The notes under the pieces were generated by a model, which saw only the letters and a program-made list of their open reading frames with translations, was not told the DNA's origin and did no database searches. A program made the translations under genes and the position numbers. A stretch of 64,000 nucleotides of DNA. It comes from Aurifilum marmelostoma (taxonomy: Eukaryota; Ascomycota; Sordariomycetes; Diaporthales; Cryphonectriaceae). The stretch lies in NCBI GenBank assembly GCA_027559495.1, contig JAMXSV010000017.1, forward strand, positions 558,001 through 622,000, written 5' to 3'. Shown one piece after another: positions 22,020-32,416 of this stretch; within the stretch, counting starts at the first letter, position 1, and each line of letters begins with the position of its first letter.

Positions 22020-25000
22020 ATGGCGGTTGCTGCCGTCAACGCGATCGCGACGATGCCTGCAATGACCAACGGCGATGCACCAGCAGACAGCGATACTAAG
22101 ATGGCCGACGTACCAGCTGTCGTCCCTAAGCCGAGGCACTTCAAGGCGTCCGAGCTGCCTCTGCCCTCTGCCACACGGTCGGCCATCGAGGAGCTCGCCC
22201 ACGCTTTCAAGAAGAAGGGAGGCTACGACGAGACGCGCAAGAATGTCTGGGACACCTTCGAAGCAAGTGTACGTGCCATCAGTCTATTCCATTAATCTCC
22301 CAACTTCACTCGGCTCTACTACCTTCAGTGCATTTGCTGATAGATAGTTGCTGAACAGGAGCACCGCACGAAAATCCAAGACGCCATCATTGAAGTCGCC
22401 GAGGCAGAAGTCGAACGGAACCCAATGCAGCTCTTGGCTATCGACCGTGGAAAAGCGGTCGCACTGATCGACGGTGCACTGGACCGCACGGGTATCTACA
22501 AAAATGCCGAGGCAATTCTCGAAAACTTCATCGACATCGGGCCCATCGAAGACCAGATCCGCCAACTGCGTGCCGCAGAAATTGGTGATGAGACCGCCGA
22601 GGCCGAGCGTATCAAGGGCTCCAAGACGGACGAGGAATACGCGATAGAGACTGCGACGAAACGTGCCGAGAGGGACAAGAAGTACGCCGAGCTGAAGGCT
22701 ATGGAGGAGATGATTGCTCGCCAGAAGAGAGAGATCGCCGAGCGGGAGGAGCGTGCCGAGCTTAAGAAGCGTGAGGCCGAGCGAGCTGCCCGGGAGGAGA
22801 AGCGGCGACAAGAGCGGGAGGAGAGGGAGAAGCAGCGCGTGAAGGAACGTGAGGAGCGAGAGCGCGAGCGCCGTGAACGTCACGAACGCCGCGAACGATC
22901 AAGGGCTCGTCAACGCTCTAGAGACCGTGATCGCCACAGAAGCCGTGATCGCCACCGGAGTCGGAGTCGGGATCGAGACCGAGATCGGGACAGGGACAGG
23001 GACCGCTCACGGGAACGTCGCGACCGCCTAAGGTCAAGAGACCGCTCGCGAGTGAGAGCTCGTTCAAGGGATCGTGACCGGGACCGTTCTCGTTCCCGAG
23101 ACAGACACCGACGGCACCGAAGTACAAGGGCCGATAGCCGCGGCCGCACTGAAGACATGAAGAAGCAGCTTTCGAAGGAGGAGCTTTCCCGTCTCGAGGA
23201 GGAGGCATTGGCTGATCTGCTCCGGGACAGCAAGCGAATTGCGGCTCAGCAACCTGAGCTAGAGATTGACGAGGAGCTCAGACCGCCACCACGAAAGACC
23301 ATGCCTGCTTCGGCAATACAGCCCATCCGCAGAGACTCCCCAAAGATGGCTGAGCCCAGAAAATCAGTCGAGGTGGCCACCATCTCGAAGCTGAAGACGG
23401 AGGAGTCTACTGAGATAAAGGTTACCACTCCCGTGAGGGATACCAAGCCTACAGAGGCGAAACAGCCCAAGGAACACAGGGAACACAGGGAATCCAAGGA
23501 GATCAAGGAATTGAAGGAGGCGAGAGAACATAAGGAGGCGAAGGATGTCAAGACCAGAGAGGAGAGAAAGCGGTCCCACAGCCCGACGAGGCGTCGTTCG
23601 CGCTCTCGTCACAGATCACGTTCTCCGGCGCCATCAACCAAAGATGTGCGAGGCAGAAGTCGACACAGGTCATCCAGCGTAACGGCACGACGGCCTTCAG
23701 TGAAGGATGACCCGCGGAAGGACACTCGGCGTGACCCGTCTGCATCAAGACATCGAGACCGTGATGACAGGGATCGAGATTCTCATAGGCGCAGCAACAG
23801 GTCTGCCTCACGGACTAGGCGGACAACAGATGATGGCAAAGGTTCACGAGATGTGAGAGACTCTAGACGAGACCGCAGTCGTGACCGCTATTCTCGACGA
23901 TCACGGAGTCGTTCCACTAGGCGACGCAGGTCGAGAAGCCGATCCCTTAGGAGAGACGAGCGAAGACGGAGCCCCTCACGAACTCGACTTGCTGGGGATC
24001 ACTACAGTTCCTTTGACAGGAAGTCCAGGTCACCCCGAAGGCGCAGCCCCGACAGGACGGAACGACGCGAGAGATCCCGATCTCCCAGACGCAGACGATC
24101 CAAGTCTGCCGATGGAACAAGACGGCGCTCGATGTCGAGAAGTCGAGGCCGATCGCGTCAGCGGTCGAGGAAGCGAGAGCGCTCTCGATCTATCCGCAGG
24201 AAGTCGAGAAGTACAGACAGAGGCGCAAAGCGAGCCCGATCCAAGAGCCCAGAGAAGGGCCAGGATCGTCTACCTGCCTATCTTGATAAGGATGAAAAGG
24301 AGGCATGGAAGCAAGAGCAGGTGCGGGAGCGGGAGAAGGAAGCCAAGGCCTACCTGGCCGCACAGAAGGAGGCACGTCAGAAGGGCATGCCTGTTCCCGG
24401 CATCGACTTTGATGTGCCTGGCGATCGCAGTGATCGTGGCGAGCGTTCCCCCGATCTGAGGCGCCGTCCTGATGATATCGATCGATACGTCCCTCCAACA
24501 GCCACTCGGAAGCGTAGTAGGTCTCCGTTGTTCATGGACTCTCATCGACCAGATCGAGATCGAGATCGAGATCGGGACCGGGATCGGGATCGAAATCGTG
24601 ATCGTGATCGTGAGCGGGAACGGGACCGTGACCGTGACCGTGATGACCGGGACCGGGACCGGGACCGGGACCGGGACCGCGAGCGCGAGCGCGAGCGTGA
24701 TCGTGATCGTGACCGGGATCGTGAACGTGAACGGGATCGCGATCGCGACCGTGACCGAGCCCGCGAGCGGGACAGGGAGAGGAACCGAGATAGGGATGGA
24801 GATAGGGACAGGGACCGACGAGACTCATTCCGTCGCGACCAAAGCAGCTCCACGTGGCGAAACCGCTCTCGGGATCGTGCCAAGGATAGGCGGCGCAGCC
24901 GTTCACCCCGGAGCAGGAGTCGCCCTCGACATCGAGTGCGAGATTCGTCTCGAGATCGAGATCGTGATCGTGATCGTGATCGCGACAGGCATCGAGACCG

Positions 25001-25112
25001 AGACGATAGGAGTGACCGCCGAGCTTCCATCATCCGACGTGATCGCAGCAGAAGCCGCTCTCCAAGGCGAGACCGTGGCCGCAGGGACCGCAGCTTGAGT
25101 CGGCGGCGCTAG
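22020..25112 (+). CDS. shg1: COMPASS component Shg1-domain protein with giant RS/RD-rich tail
   Basis: Shg1 is a subunit of the Set1/COMPASS histone H3K4 methyltransferase complex. Exons 22020-22268 and 22344-25112 join in phase 0 to give about 1005 aa. The Shg1 domain lies at roughly residues 50-145 (RSAIEELAHAFKKKGGYDET, then a segment with IQDAIIEVAEAEVERNPMQL and ALIDGALDRTGIY). A charged Glu/Arg helix follows, then a very long Arg-rich tail of RS, RE and RD dipeptides from about residue 255 to the end, including an almost pure Arg-Asp/Arg-Glu run encoded at about 24545-24830. Yeast Shg1 is only about 142 aa, so this tail is a large addition and hints at RNA or splicing-factor contact. 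The acceptor at 22343 keeps frame; an alternative pair (donor at 22267, acceptor before 22348) is also possible. Confidence 0.87.
24545..24830 (+). repeat. Arg-Asp/Arg-Glu coding microsatellite in shg1
   Basis: This in-frame hexanucleotide-type repeat alternates CGA/CGT/CGG with GAT/GAC/GAG codons. Its sub-blocks are homogeneous (GATCGA-like, then CGGGAC, then GAGCGC, then CGTGAT), the pattern expected from local slippage or expansion. Reading frame is kept throughout. Confidence 0.85.
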
Positions 25113-25820
25113 GAGCAGTCCCGATCTGACGACCGCGAATCTGACTGCTCTATCCTGACCTCTGTGCAGAGCGCCCACAACACCGCTGGCAGCGTCAGGG
25201 ACAGAAGCTGCGTGAGCATTCGTGGAGGTGATACAGGTGGTGGAATTGATGGTATGCCCTCTTCTACAATGCTGCCCACTACTTCTCAGAGAGCTCTTGG
25301 TAACCAGCATGTACAGGCTCGACCTGCTCATGATTGTACTACTGGGGCCCTCACCCGACCACACATGCAGCGTCGAGAGATCCTAAGGCCTGATGGGACT
25401 GTGATCACTATCCCTGCAGGTCTTACGGCGTGGGTCAAAGAGATGATGGCAAAGCAGCACAAGAGCAACTTTCTTGAGTAATTCCCATGTGGCACTGCAC
25501 AGGATCAAAGGCCGCTAGGTGATTTCATAACTGCAGCGTCAGCAACAGGAGGAAACATTGCTGCAGATCAAGAGCAGCAATGCTTGTCATGGCTTGGTTT
25601 TAGATACCATTTCCTTCTTCTCAAGAAGGCTACACCTACTCCATAGGAAATCAAAGCACAATAATGATGCCGCAAAAAACAATGCATACATTACGAGTTT
25701 CACTTTTATTTCCCAGTTTGACTGGATGCGACCAACTCCATGCAAGTAAATGCTCAGCAACCTCAAAGACTCTGTCCATACATATACTTCCTTCCAGGAC
25801 AAATAAGCTCTAAGCTACTC
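25113..25820. other. Convergent 3' intergenic region, shg1 / tof1
   Basis: This gap separates two gene 3' ends. An open frame at 25164-25481 (+) begins at a GTG, has no family features and lies just after the shg1 stop, so I treat it as 3' UTR. An A-rich stretch and T-rich words near 25655-25700 may relate to polyadenylation. Confidence 0.5.
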
Positions 25821-28800
25821 CTACTCCTCATCACTATCTTCCAAGACAAATCCACTCTTCACCCTCGGTCGCCTCTTGATGGCTACAGGAAGGTCGTCAT
25901 CCTCACCCTCACCTCCTGCGATCGTGCTGCTGCTTTGAGCAAGCACATTGCTGTCTTTTTCTTTAAGAGGAAGCCGATCGCTGCCAGTCTCCTCATCTGT
26001 GTGCCCGTTCTTGGTTGGATGTGATGATAAGGGCGTGTCATCAGTCTCCATCTCATCGCCGTCAGACTCGTGGGGAGCATCTTCATCATCATCATCATCA
26101 TCCTCCTCCTCCTCCTCATCACCACTAGCATGAGCAGGTGAGGGCTCAGCATCACTCATGTCCTCATCTTCCTCCTCACTGCTATCAACCAGGAAGCCAA
26201 GCCTGCTCTTCGGCTTTTTGGCAGGTGGTGAACTTGTTTCATCCGCATCGGCACTCTCATTACCTAGATCCATCGCTTCGGATTTCCTCTTCCTGGACCT
26301 GGCAGATGAGGGCGAACCATCGCCCTCAGTCTCCGACCCTGCGGGCAGCCCATCATCATCATCGCTGTCCGCCATCAGCCGTCTCATGGTCTCGGCAACC
26401 GCCGCCGCGGGTGCGAGGCTCTCCTGAAGCTGCGACACATTCGTCGGGGCGAACTCGAGCGCCTTGCTTACGCGCTGGCGGATCGCCTCCTCGCGTGCAA
26501 AGAACTCTGCATCATTTTCTGGATCGCTCTCGTCGTCGGCTGGGTCGATGTATAGGGCGGACTTGATCTTACGCTGTCTTTCGAGATCGTGCTTGCGGCG
26601 CTTGCGGGCCCTCTTGTCACGGATTGCATCTCTTTCCTCTATAGTCAGGTCATCGTTGTCGTCATCGCTGTCCAGCTCGCCCTGTTTGCGACGAGTTCGA
26701 CGCCTCTTGGCCCCTGCGCCGCCGACTTTCTCCCAGCGGGCGTTCTTGGGAAACATGGCCTCGTCACCGTCATCCAAGAAGTCATTGGCACCGTCATCCT
26801 CGTCGTCGTCGTCGTAGACAGCCTTCTTACGAGGGGCAGCCTTGCGGCGGACCTGTGTATCGGCAGTCTCACCGTCGTCAAATATCGCAGGACTCTCCAT
26901 CGCCTTGTTGATTGAATCTTTGTACTCTCGGAGGTCCTCAGCCGAGTGGCGTGGTGGGATGGTCCAGGCCGAGCCGAGTTCTTCGTCCAAAGCTGGAGAG
27001 AGACGCTCGAAACCGACGACCTTCATTAACAGACGTAGACGTGGGTTTTTAAAGATAGCAGTCTTTCGTGCATCATCGTCGGCAAGGATTACTGTGTGTA
27101 TTGTCAGTCGTCTGTTGAAATCAAAGCCCGGATGGGGGTCTCCCAACATACTGAACATCTCGGGCTCTTTCATAGCTGCCTCCCAATTCTCTGGCAAGGC
27201 CATAGTGCCATCAGGTTCCTCGAGCATGAGCCTCGCCTTCTCCGACGCCTCCCACGCCTCTCGCTGGTGTTCACAGGCGGCTAACTGGGTTTTCACCCAT
27301 TCTAGGTGTTCTGATTCCTCCTTCCCAAGCAACAGACTGACAGCAATTGCGATCTGTTCACTCAATGCCAGGTCTATCCGCCGGAATTCGAGTTCGGCCG
27401 CAGGTTTCGGTGTAGTGGTGCTGAGTACCTGCTTGTCGTAGCCGTACTCCAGGTAGTAGGCCGTAGAGTTCAGCTTGGAGAACAACATCTCAATGATCAA
27501 CACTGGGCGCTCCTGGATCTTCTTGACACATCGCCGGATCACTTGCTTTGCCAATTCCTGCCATTCCTTGTACATGCCGAGGGTTTTGTCGAGGGGCTCA
27601 GGACCCTTGATCATGTTGTAGAAAAGGTGTATGATGTCGACGCGGAAAAGCATCACGCTCATGTCCTGCTTGAAGGCCAGCCGGTAGAAATACCGATGTG
27701 CCCTTTTTAATTGAGTATCGTCAAGGTCCCTGTAGTAGTGTGTATACTTGACGAAAGTATCCACAACGCCTTGCACCGTAAACCTGCTGGCGAATTTCCT
27801 GAAATCGAATTTCCGTTCCTGGCTGGTTTTTTCTGCGGCTGCCTGATCATCCACAGAGTCCTCGTCTCCTTGTTCCTGATCGTCGCCCTCCCCATCGTCT
27901 GCGCCTCTAGCCTGCTGGGCCTTCTTCTTCTTCCGAGTCCGCCTCTTGGAGCGGACCTGCATGTCCACATTTTCTTTTGAGTATGCTTCCAAGACCCGCA
28001 TGTATGTATGAACCAGTTCTATACATGCGTCCAGGTAATCGAAACCCTGGGCTTTGTATGTCTGCACAATTTTGACAATGGTGTCGTGGGTGACCTCTTC
28101 ATAGAAAAGGCGGCTCAAAGCGTTCTCGGCGATTTCTTGATCCTCCTCGTTGTCCGAGGCAAACATCTCCTGGACCGTCAAGAGAATCTGCGTCAAGCAT
28201 CGCATGACGGCGTTCAGCTCCCTCCAGTCGCCATCACTGTAAGACTTGACGAGAAAACGTTTCAGGGTGATGAACATTTCCTGATTCAGAACGGTGGCGA
28301 CCAGCTGAAAACTGCTGACTTGCTCATCTGAAGACGGCTTCTGCCCGCTTCTCGAATGTTGTCTAGCACGCTCCGCCTCGAGGAACCAGGCGACGGTGTA
28401 AAAGAACTGCTGAGGATGATGTGACATGACCTCCACACCTTCTCTCTCGAGGGTCTTTCGCACTTGCTGGAATAGGGGGTTGAAGCCAGAGTCCAGGAAC
28501 TCTTCAACAAATTCGCGAAGTTGCTTGTTCGCGCGCGCATTCAACACGACGGGTGGTCCGAGAGCAATCGGTTCCATAGCCTCCTTGGCCGCTCGTCTCG
28601 GTGGTCGGAACGTCTTGGATTCGTCCATCTTCCGCTCTCTCGCAGACACATCCGCCAGTGCACCTTGGCCAGATAGTGATGAGACCTTCCCGTCTGACTT
28701 CTGGACCCAGAGCATCGTGCCAAAACGGCTGTGCCTTGTGGGTGCTTTCCGGTTGTAGGACCGCAGCATGGAGGCCTCCTTCTTCATCGCGTCCGCCAAC

Positions 28801-29685
28801 TCGCCTGTCTTCACTTTCCTCAGCTCCTCTTCGTTGAGGAAAAGCTTCTTGTTGTCAACTCGCTTAACCAGATGAAAGATGATCTCCATTACGACCACAT
28901 CCTCCGTCTTGAAGTCCTCGCCCATATTGGATGCCAAGGTCAGGATAGTGAAGAAGATGTCCTGGTATGAGAAGGCGTCGATTGTGGCAGAGCGCGAAAT
29001 TTGGGACTCGTCGCCTTCGGATTTAACGCCGGGAATTGATGCGATCAGAGCGATATTGCGCAAGAAGTACAGCACCAGCTTGATAATGCCACTGTCCCTC
29101 TGCGTCCTGTCCCCGATGGGCAAGGCCATAGAGGGCAGCGCGGCACGGACGGCCGTGTGTAACAGGCGCGCATTGTCAAAATTGATGATATCTCGTTTGT
29201 ATCTGAGCTGTGCGAGATCCAGCACCGGAACGTGCCTGTGGTGGTTGTTGGTCATGGTCTCGCCGTTCTTCTCGATGGGCCACGTCAGGGGGGCCAAGAG
29301 CTCAAAACATGCCAACGCGATCTTGGCCTTGTATTTATCGTCCCTGCCATTTTCGGTCCAGAGGGCGAGGATGTGTATCAGGTCGCCGCTGACGAGGTTT
29401 GCGTCGGCCAGACACCGCGCGACGTCCATGCGGTTGGTCTTCTCGTCGTAGAATCGGATCCATTTCTTGATGTCGCGGAGGACGTCGAGTGCATCGTCTC
29501 CGAGTCTATAGAATGTGCCATCGTCCTCGTCGTTGAAGCCACCCAGCTATTGTCATGTCAGTTCATTTGTCGCTAGAGCATGGTAGACTGAATAGTAACA
29601 AATGACCTACAGCAGAAACTAGGCTGTTGATGTGCGCCCGGACCTCGGGGTGCACGACATCCTCTCGAGCTGTCGGAGGCTCCAT
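25821..29685 (-). CDS. tof1: Topoisomerase 1-associated factor Tof1 (Timeless family)
   Basis: Tof1 (Swi1/Timeless) works with Csm3 and Mrc1 in the fork-protection complex that stabilises stalled replication forks and activates the S-phase checkpoint. Exons 29685-29611, 29546-27152 and 27091-25821 join in phase to give 1246 aa. The Timeless N-terminal domain is evident in LVSALGGFNDEDDGTFYRLG, DIKKWIRFYDEKTNRMDVAR and ARLLHTAVRAALPSMALPIG. The middle holds KKLFLNEEELRKVKTGELAD and the RFTVQGVVDTFVKYTHYY block. The C-terminal quarter is highly charged, with basic RKRRKHDLERQRK and long Asp/Glu runs. The 60-nt intron at 27092-27151 has no in-frame stop, so an uninterrupted reading also exists. 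Removing it restores a smoother PEMFIILADDDARKTAIFKN. The gene is divergent from HADH. Confidence 0.93.
26085..26122 (+). repeat. CAT/CTC trinucleotide tract coding the Tof1 acidic run
   Basis: On the plus strand this reads as repeated CAT followed by CCT/CTC units. On the coding (minus) strand it encodes the Glu/Asp run near the Tof1 C-terminus. Triplet periodicity means length changes would stay in frame. Confidence 0.8.
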
Positions 29686-30043
29686 GGTCGAATTTCGAGG
29701 CAGGATGCCCCCCGAGGAACAGAAGGCACCGGGACTCGAGTCGAAAGGGGGAGTTTTGTCCTCGGTGGTGGTTTGTAGCCGAAGGCTTGGAGGGCGTAGC
29801 GTGTAAATCGAAATACGGGAGACGCGTCGCGACCACTGGACGACGCGTTAGGCTGATCCATTAATTGATTATGTCGTTGTCAACCCTAACCCTCGTCGGA
29901 CCTCCAGAATTGATAATGATAACCAAGTCCCGAGGCTAAGCGGGACCTCGGGTGTGCGGTACCCATGTCCAAGACACGGACAGTTTAAACAGAAGGAACT
30001 CTCTTCCCTCGTTCTTGATTCTGTATATCACCTTGCTCAGTTC
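29686..30043. promoter_or_regulatory. Bidirectional promoter, tof1 / HADH, with telomere-like motif
   Basis: Only 358 nt separate the divergent starts of tof1 (29685, -) and the dehydrogenase (30044, +), so the two probably share a promoter. At 29882-29893 the sequence AACCCTAACCCT forms two tandem copies of the telomere-type unit. A seven-codon upstream frame (29965-29988, +) could lie in the dehydrogenase leader. Confidence 0.6.
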
Positions 30044-31146
30044 ATGACGTTCAACATGGCATCGTCTATGGCAACAGCACGCTTATTGAAGGGTTTCATC
30101 CCTCAGTCACGGTGCTATAGCTCCGCCTCGACGTCAGTGAAACGGCTGGGCGTCATCGGCGCCGGGCAGATGGTATGTTCCTCAAGCATGTGATCATGAT
30201 GAGATGATGAACAGCATCAACATAACCAACTTCACGACTGATCCGCTCTCTTGTATAGGGACTGGGAATAGCACTGGTGGCTGCAAAAAAGGCTCAGGTC
30301 AATGTCACGGTCGTCGACAACTCCCAGGCTTCCCTAGATAAAGGATTGTCCTTTGCAGGTGGGCTCGGGCTTCCCCCTTCCTCACGATCACTTTGTCGCT
30401 GACAAGGTCCCATAGAGAAGTTACTTGCCAAGGATGTAGCAAAACAACGCATCACCCAGGAGCAGGCTGACAAGGCACGCTCGAATCTTCTGCCGACCAC
30501 GTCGATGGACGGCCTGGCCGAGGTCGACTTTGTGATCGAGGCCGTCCCGGAGATCCCAAGCCTCAAATTCGACATCTTCTCCAAACTAGCACAGATCTGT
30601 CCGCCACACGCCATCCTAGCCACCAACACCTCTTCCATATCCATTACCAAGATAGCCTCAGCGACGACCAGGGACCCAAGGGACCTCTCGGCTAGCTCAC
30701 GCGTGGTGTCCACACACTTCATGAACCCGGTGCCGGTGCAGAAGGGCGTGGAGATCATCAGCGGCCTGCAGACCAGCCAGGACACCTTGGACAAGGCCAT
30801 TGAGTTCTGCAAGGCGATGGGCAAGATACCGTCCGTGTCTGCAGACTCCCCCGGCTTCCTGGCCAACCGCATATTGATGCCGTACATCAACGAGGCCGTC
30901 ATCTGCCTCGAGACAGGCGTGGGCGACAGGGACTCGATCGACGCCATCATGAAGAACGGCACCAATGTGCCGATGGGCCCGCTGCAGTTGGCAGACTTCA
31001 TCGGCCTGGACACGTGTCTGGCCATCATGAAGGTCCTGCACACCGAGACTGGTGACAGCAAGTACCGGCCGAGCGTGCTCCTGGCCAAGATGGTCGATGC
31101 AGGCTGGCTGGGAAAGAAGAGCGGCAAGGGCTTCTACGACTACTAG
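30044..31146 (+). CDS. Mitochondrial 3-hydroxyacyl-CoA dehydrogenase
   Basis: This enzyme oxidises L-3-hydroxyacyl-CoA to 3-ketoacyl-CoA with NAD+, a step of mitochondrial fatty-acid beta-oxidation. Exons 30044-30172, 30259-30358 and 30416-31146 join in phase to give 319 aa, close to the usual length. An Arg/Ser-rich presequence covers about residues 1-34. The Rossmann fold begins RLGVIGAGQMGLGIALVAAK with the GxGxxG pattern, and VTVVD supplies the acidic end of strand two. Further signatures are FVIEAVPE, ILATNTSSISI, VSTHFMNPVPVQKGVEII with the catalytic histidine, DSPGFLANRILMPYINEA and PMGPLQLADFIGLD. The protein ends KSGKGFYDY. A second ATG at 30056 is an alternative start. Confidence is high for the family; chain-length preference is unknown. 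Confidence 0.94.
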
Positions 31147-32404
31147 ACAGCAGGCATTTTGTCAGCTCTGACGGCCACGTGGAGAATTTCTGGAAACTTA
31201 ATCAATAGAAAATAGGTGGCTACTCTAGTAACCACGGTCCTTCAACGGTTGCATCAACACCAAACACTGCTGCAGCCAATGACTCAGCCGGTTCCCAGCA
31301 GGCTAAAATGTAGAAAGGGAAATTGCACCAAGATTGACGCCTCGAATTACCCGTGCCTATGTGTCGTCAGGGTGATAATATTAGCGCAGGGATCCGAAAC
31401 GTGAAGTCGTCCCAATGACAAGAGAGATGCCTCACTCACTCACTCTTCAAAATGCTTATTTTCGCGCGGGCGAGATCTTGTGATCTCCTTGTCTAATACG
31501 GGTTTGCTGAAGACTGAAGAAGCAACCCACAAAGACTCCCCCCATAATCAAAGCCACGCGCGATTCCCAGGTGCAGCTCAATCTATGTGGCGCCGGTGAG
31601 CCTTGCACACTAGCAACTCGTTCAGAGGGAGCCAACATCCCGCCATGCATAAGCGAACTGTACCTATTCTTTTTTTTTCCTTTTTCTTTTTCTTCTGTTG
31701 CTTTTCTCAACGGGCGACATTCGGGCATATTCTCCATTTCTGGTACCCTATCATCCCACGGGAAATTATCAGGCCACGATGCGCAGTCATTTCCCACCTG
31801 GCAAGGGGAGCAAAGCGAACGCCACAGCGCCGATTTTGCTTTTTCTTATTTACCTTGGGGCGAACGTTTGATGCCCATGATCTTGTGGCGGCGCCGAGCT
31901 ACGCTGAATATCATTTTGCCGCCCCCCCCCTCCCCTCCCCCTCTTCTCCTCAAACCCCTCACCTGCTGCGACTCTGTTCGGTCTACAGTACCTGCGGTGT
32001 GCCCGACATTTTGGAAATGATCAAGGGGGTGATGGTGGCTTGAATTTCTTCGTGGCGCGTCTCGCTGCTCACCTACCCTGTCCGCCCGCCCACCGGGGAC
32101 GGCATCTTTAATGAACAAGAATCTCTCTTCTTGTATCTCGCCCCAACATGGGCCTGCCATTTCAGCTATAATAGCATTATCAGATATCATGTCTCATGAC
32201 ATCAAGACTTTCTCCCCAGATATCAAGGTAGCATCGAGACCAGCCCATCTCGGCGGTAGAAACAATGCATTTTACTTTGGTGCCCAAAGCACAGAATAGA
32301 GGGCAGGCAGGCTGCCTCCGTCCATAAGGACTACACCCTGACAAATCATCCTGGACAACGGCGCCCTCAATCATCTCGGGCGGGGGGCCTGAAGATGCGT
32401 CCTC

Positions 32405-32416
32405 CCCCCCCCCCTT
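32405..32416 (+). repeat. Poly-C run (12 nt)
   Basis: A run of twelve C bases lies within a longer pyrimidine tract at about 32401-32426. A similar C9 run lies at 31922-31930. Confidence 0.9.

Noticed and set aside
24542..25033. Antisense frame reading almost pure Ser-Arg repeats
   Set aside because: It is a shadow: the reverse complement of Arg-Asp codons reads as Ser-Arg in another frame.
25164..25481. 105-aa plus-strand frame just after shg1
   Set aside because: It starts at GTG and has no family match; it is most simply the shg1 3' UTR.
30294..31127. 277-aa antisense frame within the HADH gene
   Set aside because: It crosses the introns of the true gene and shows no domain.
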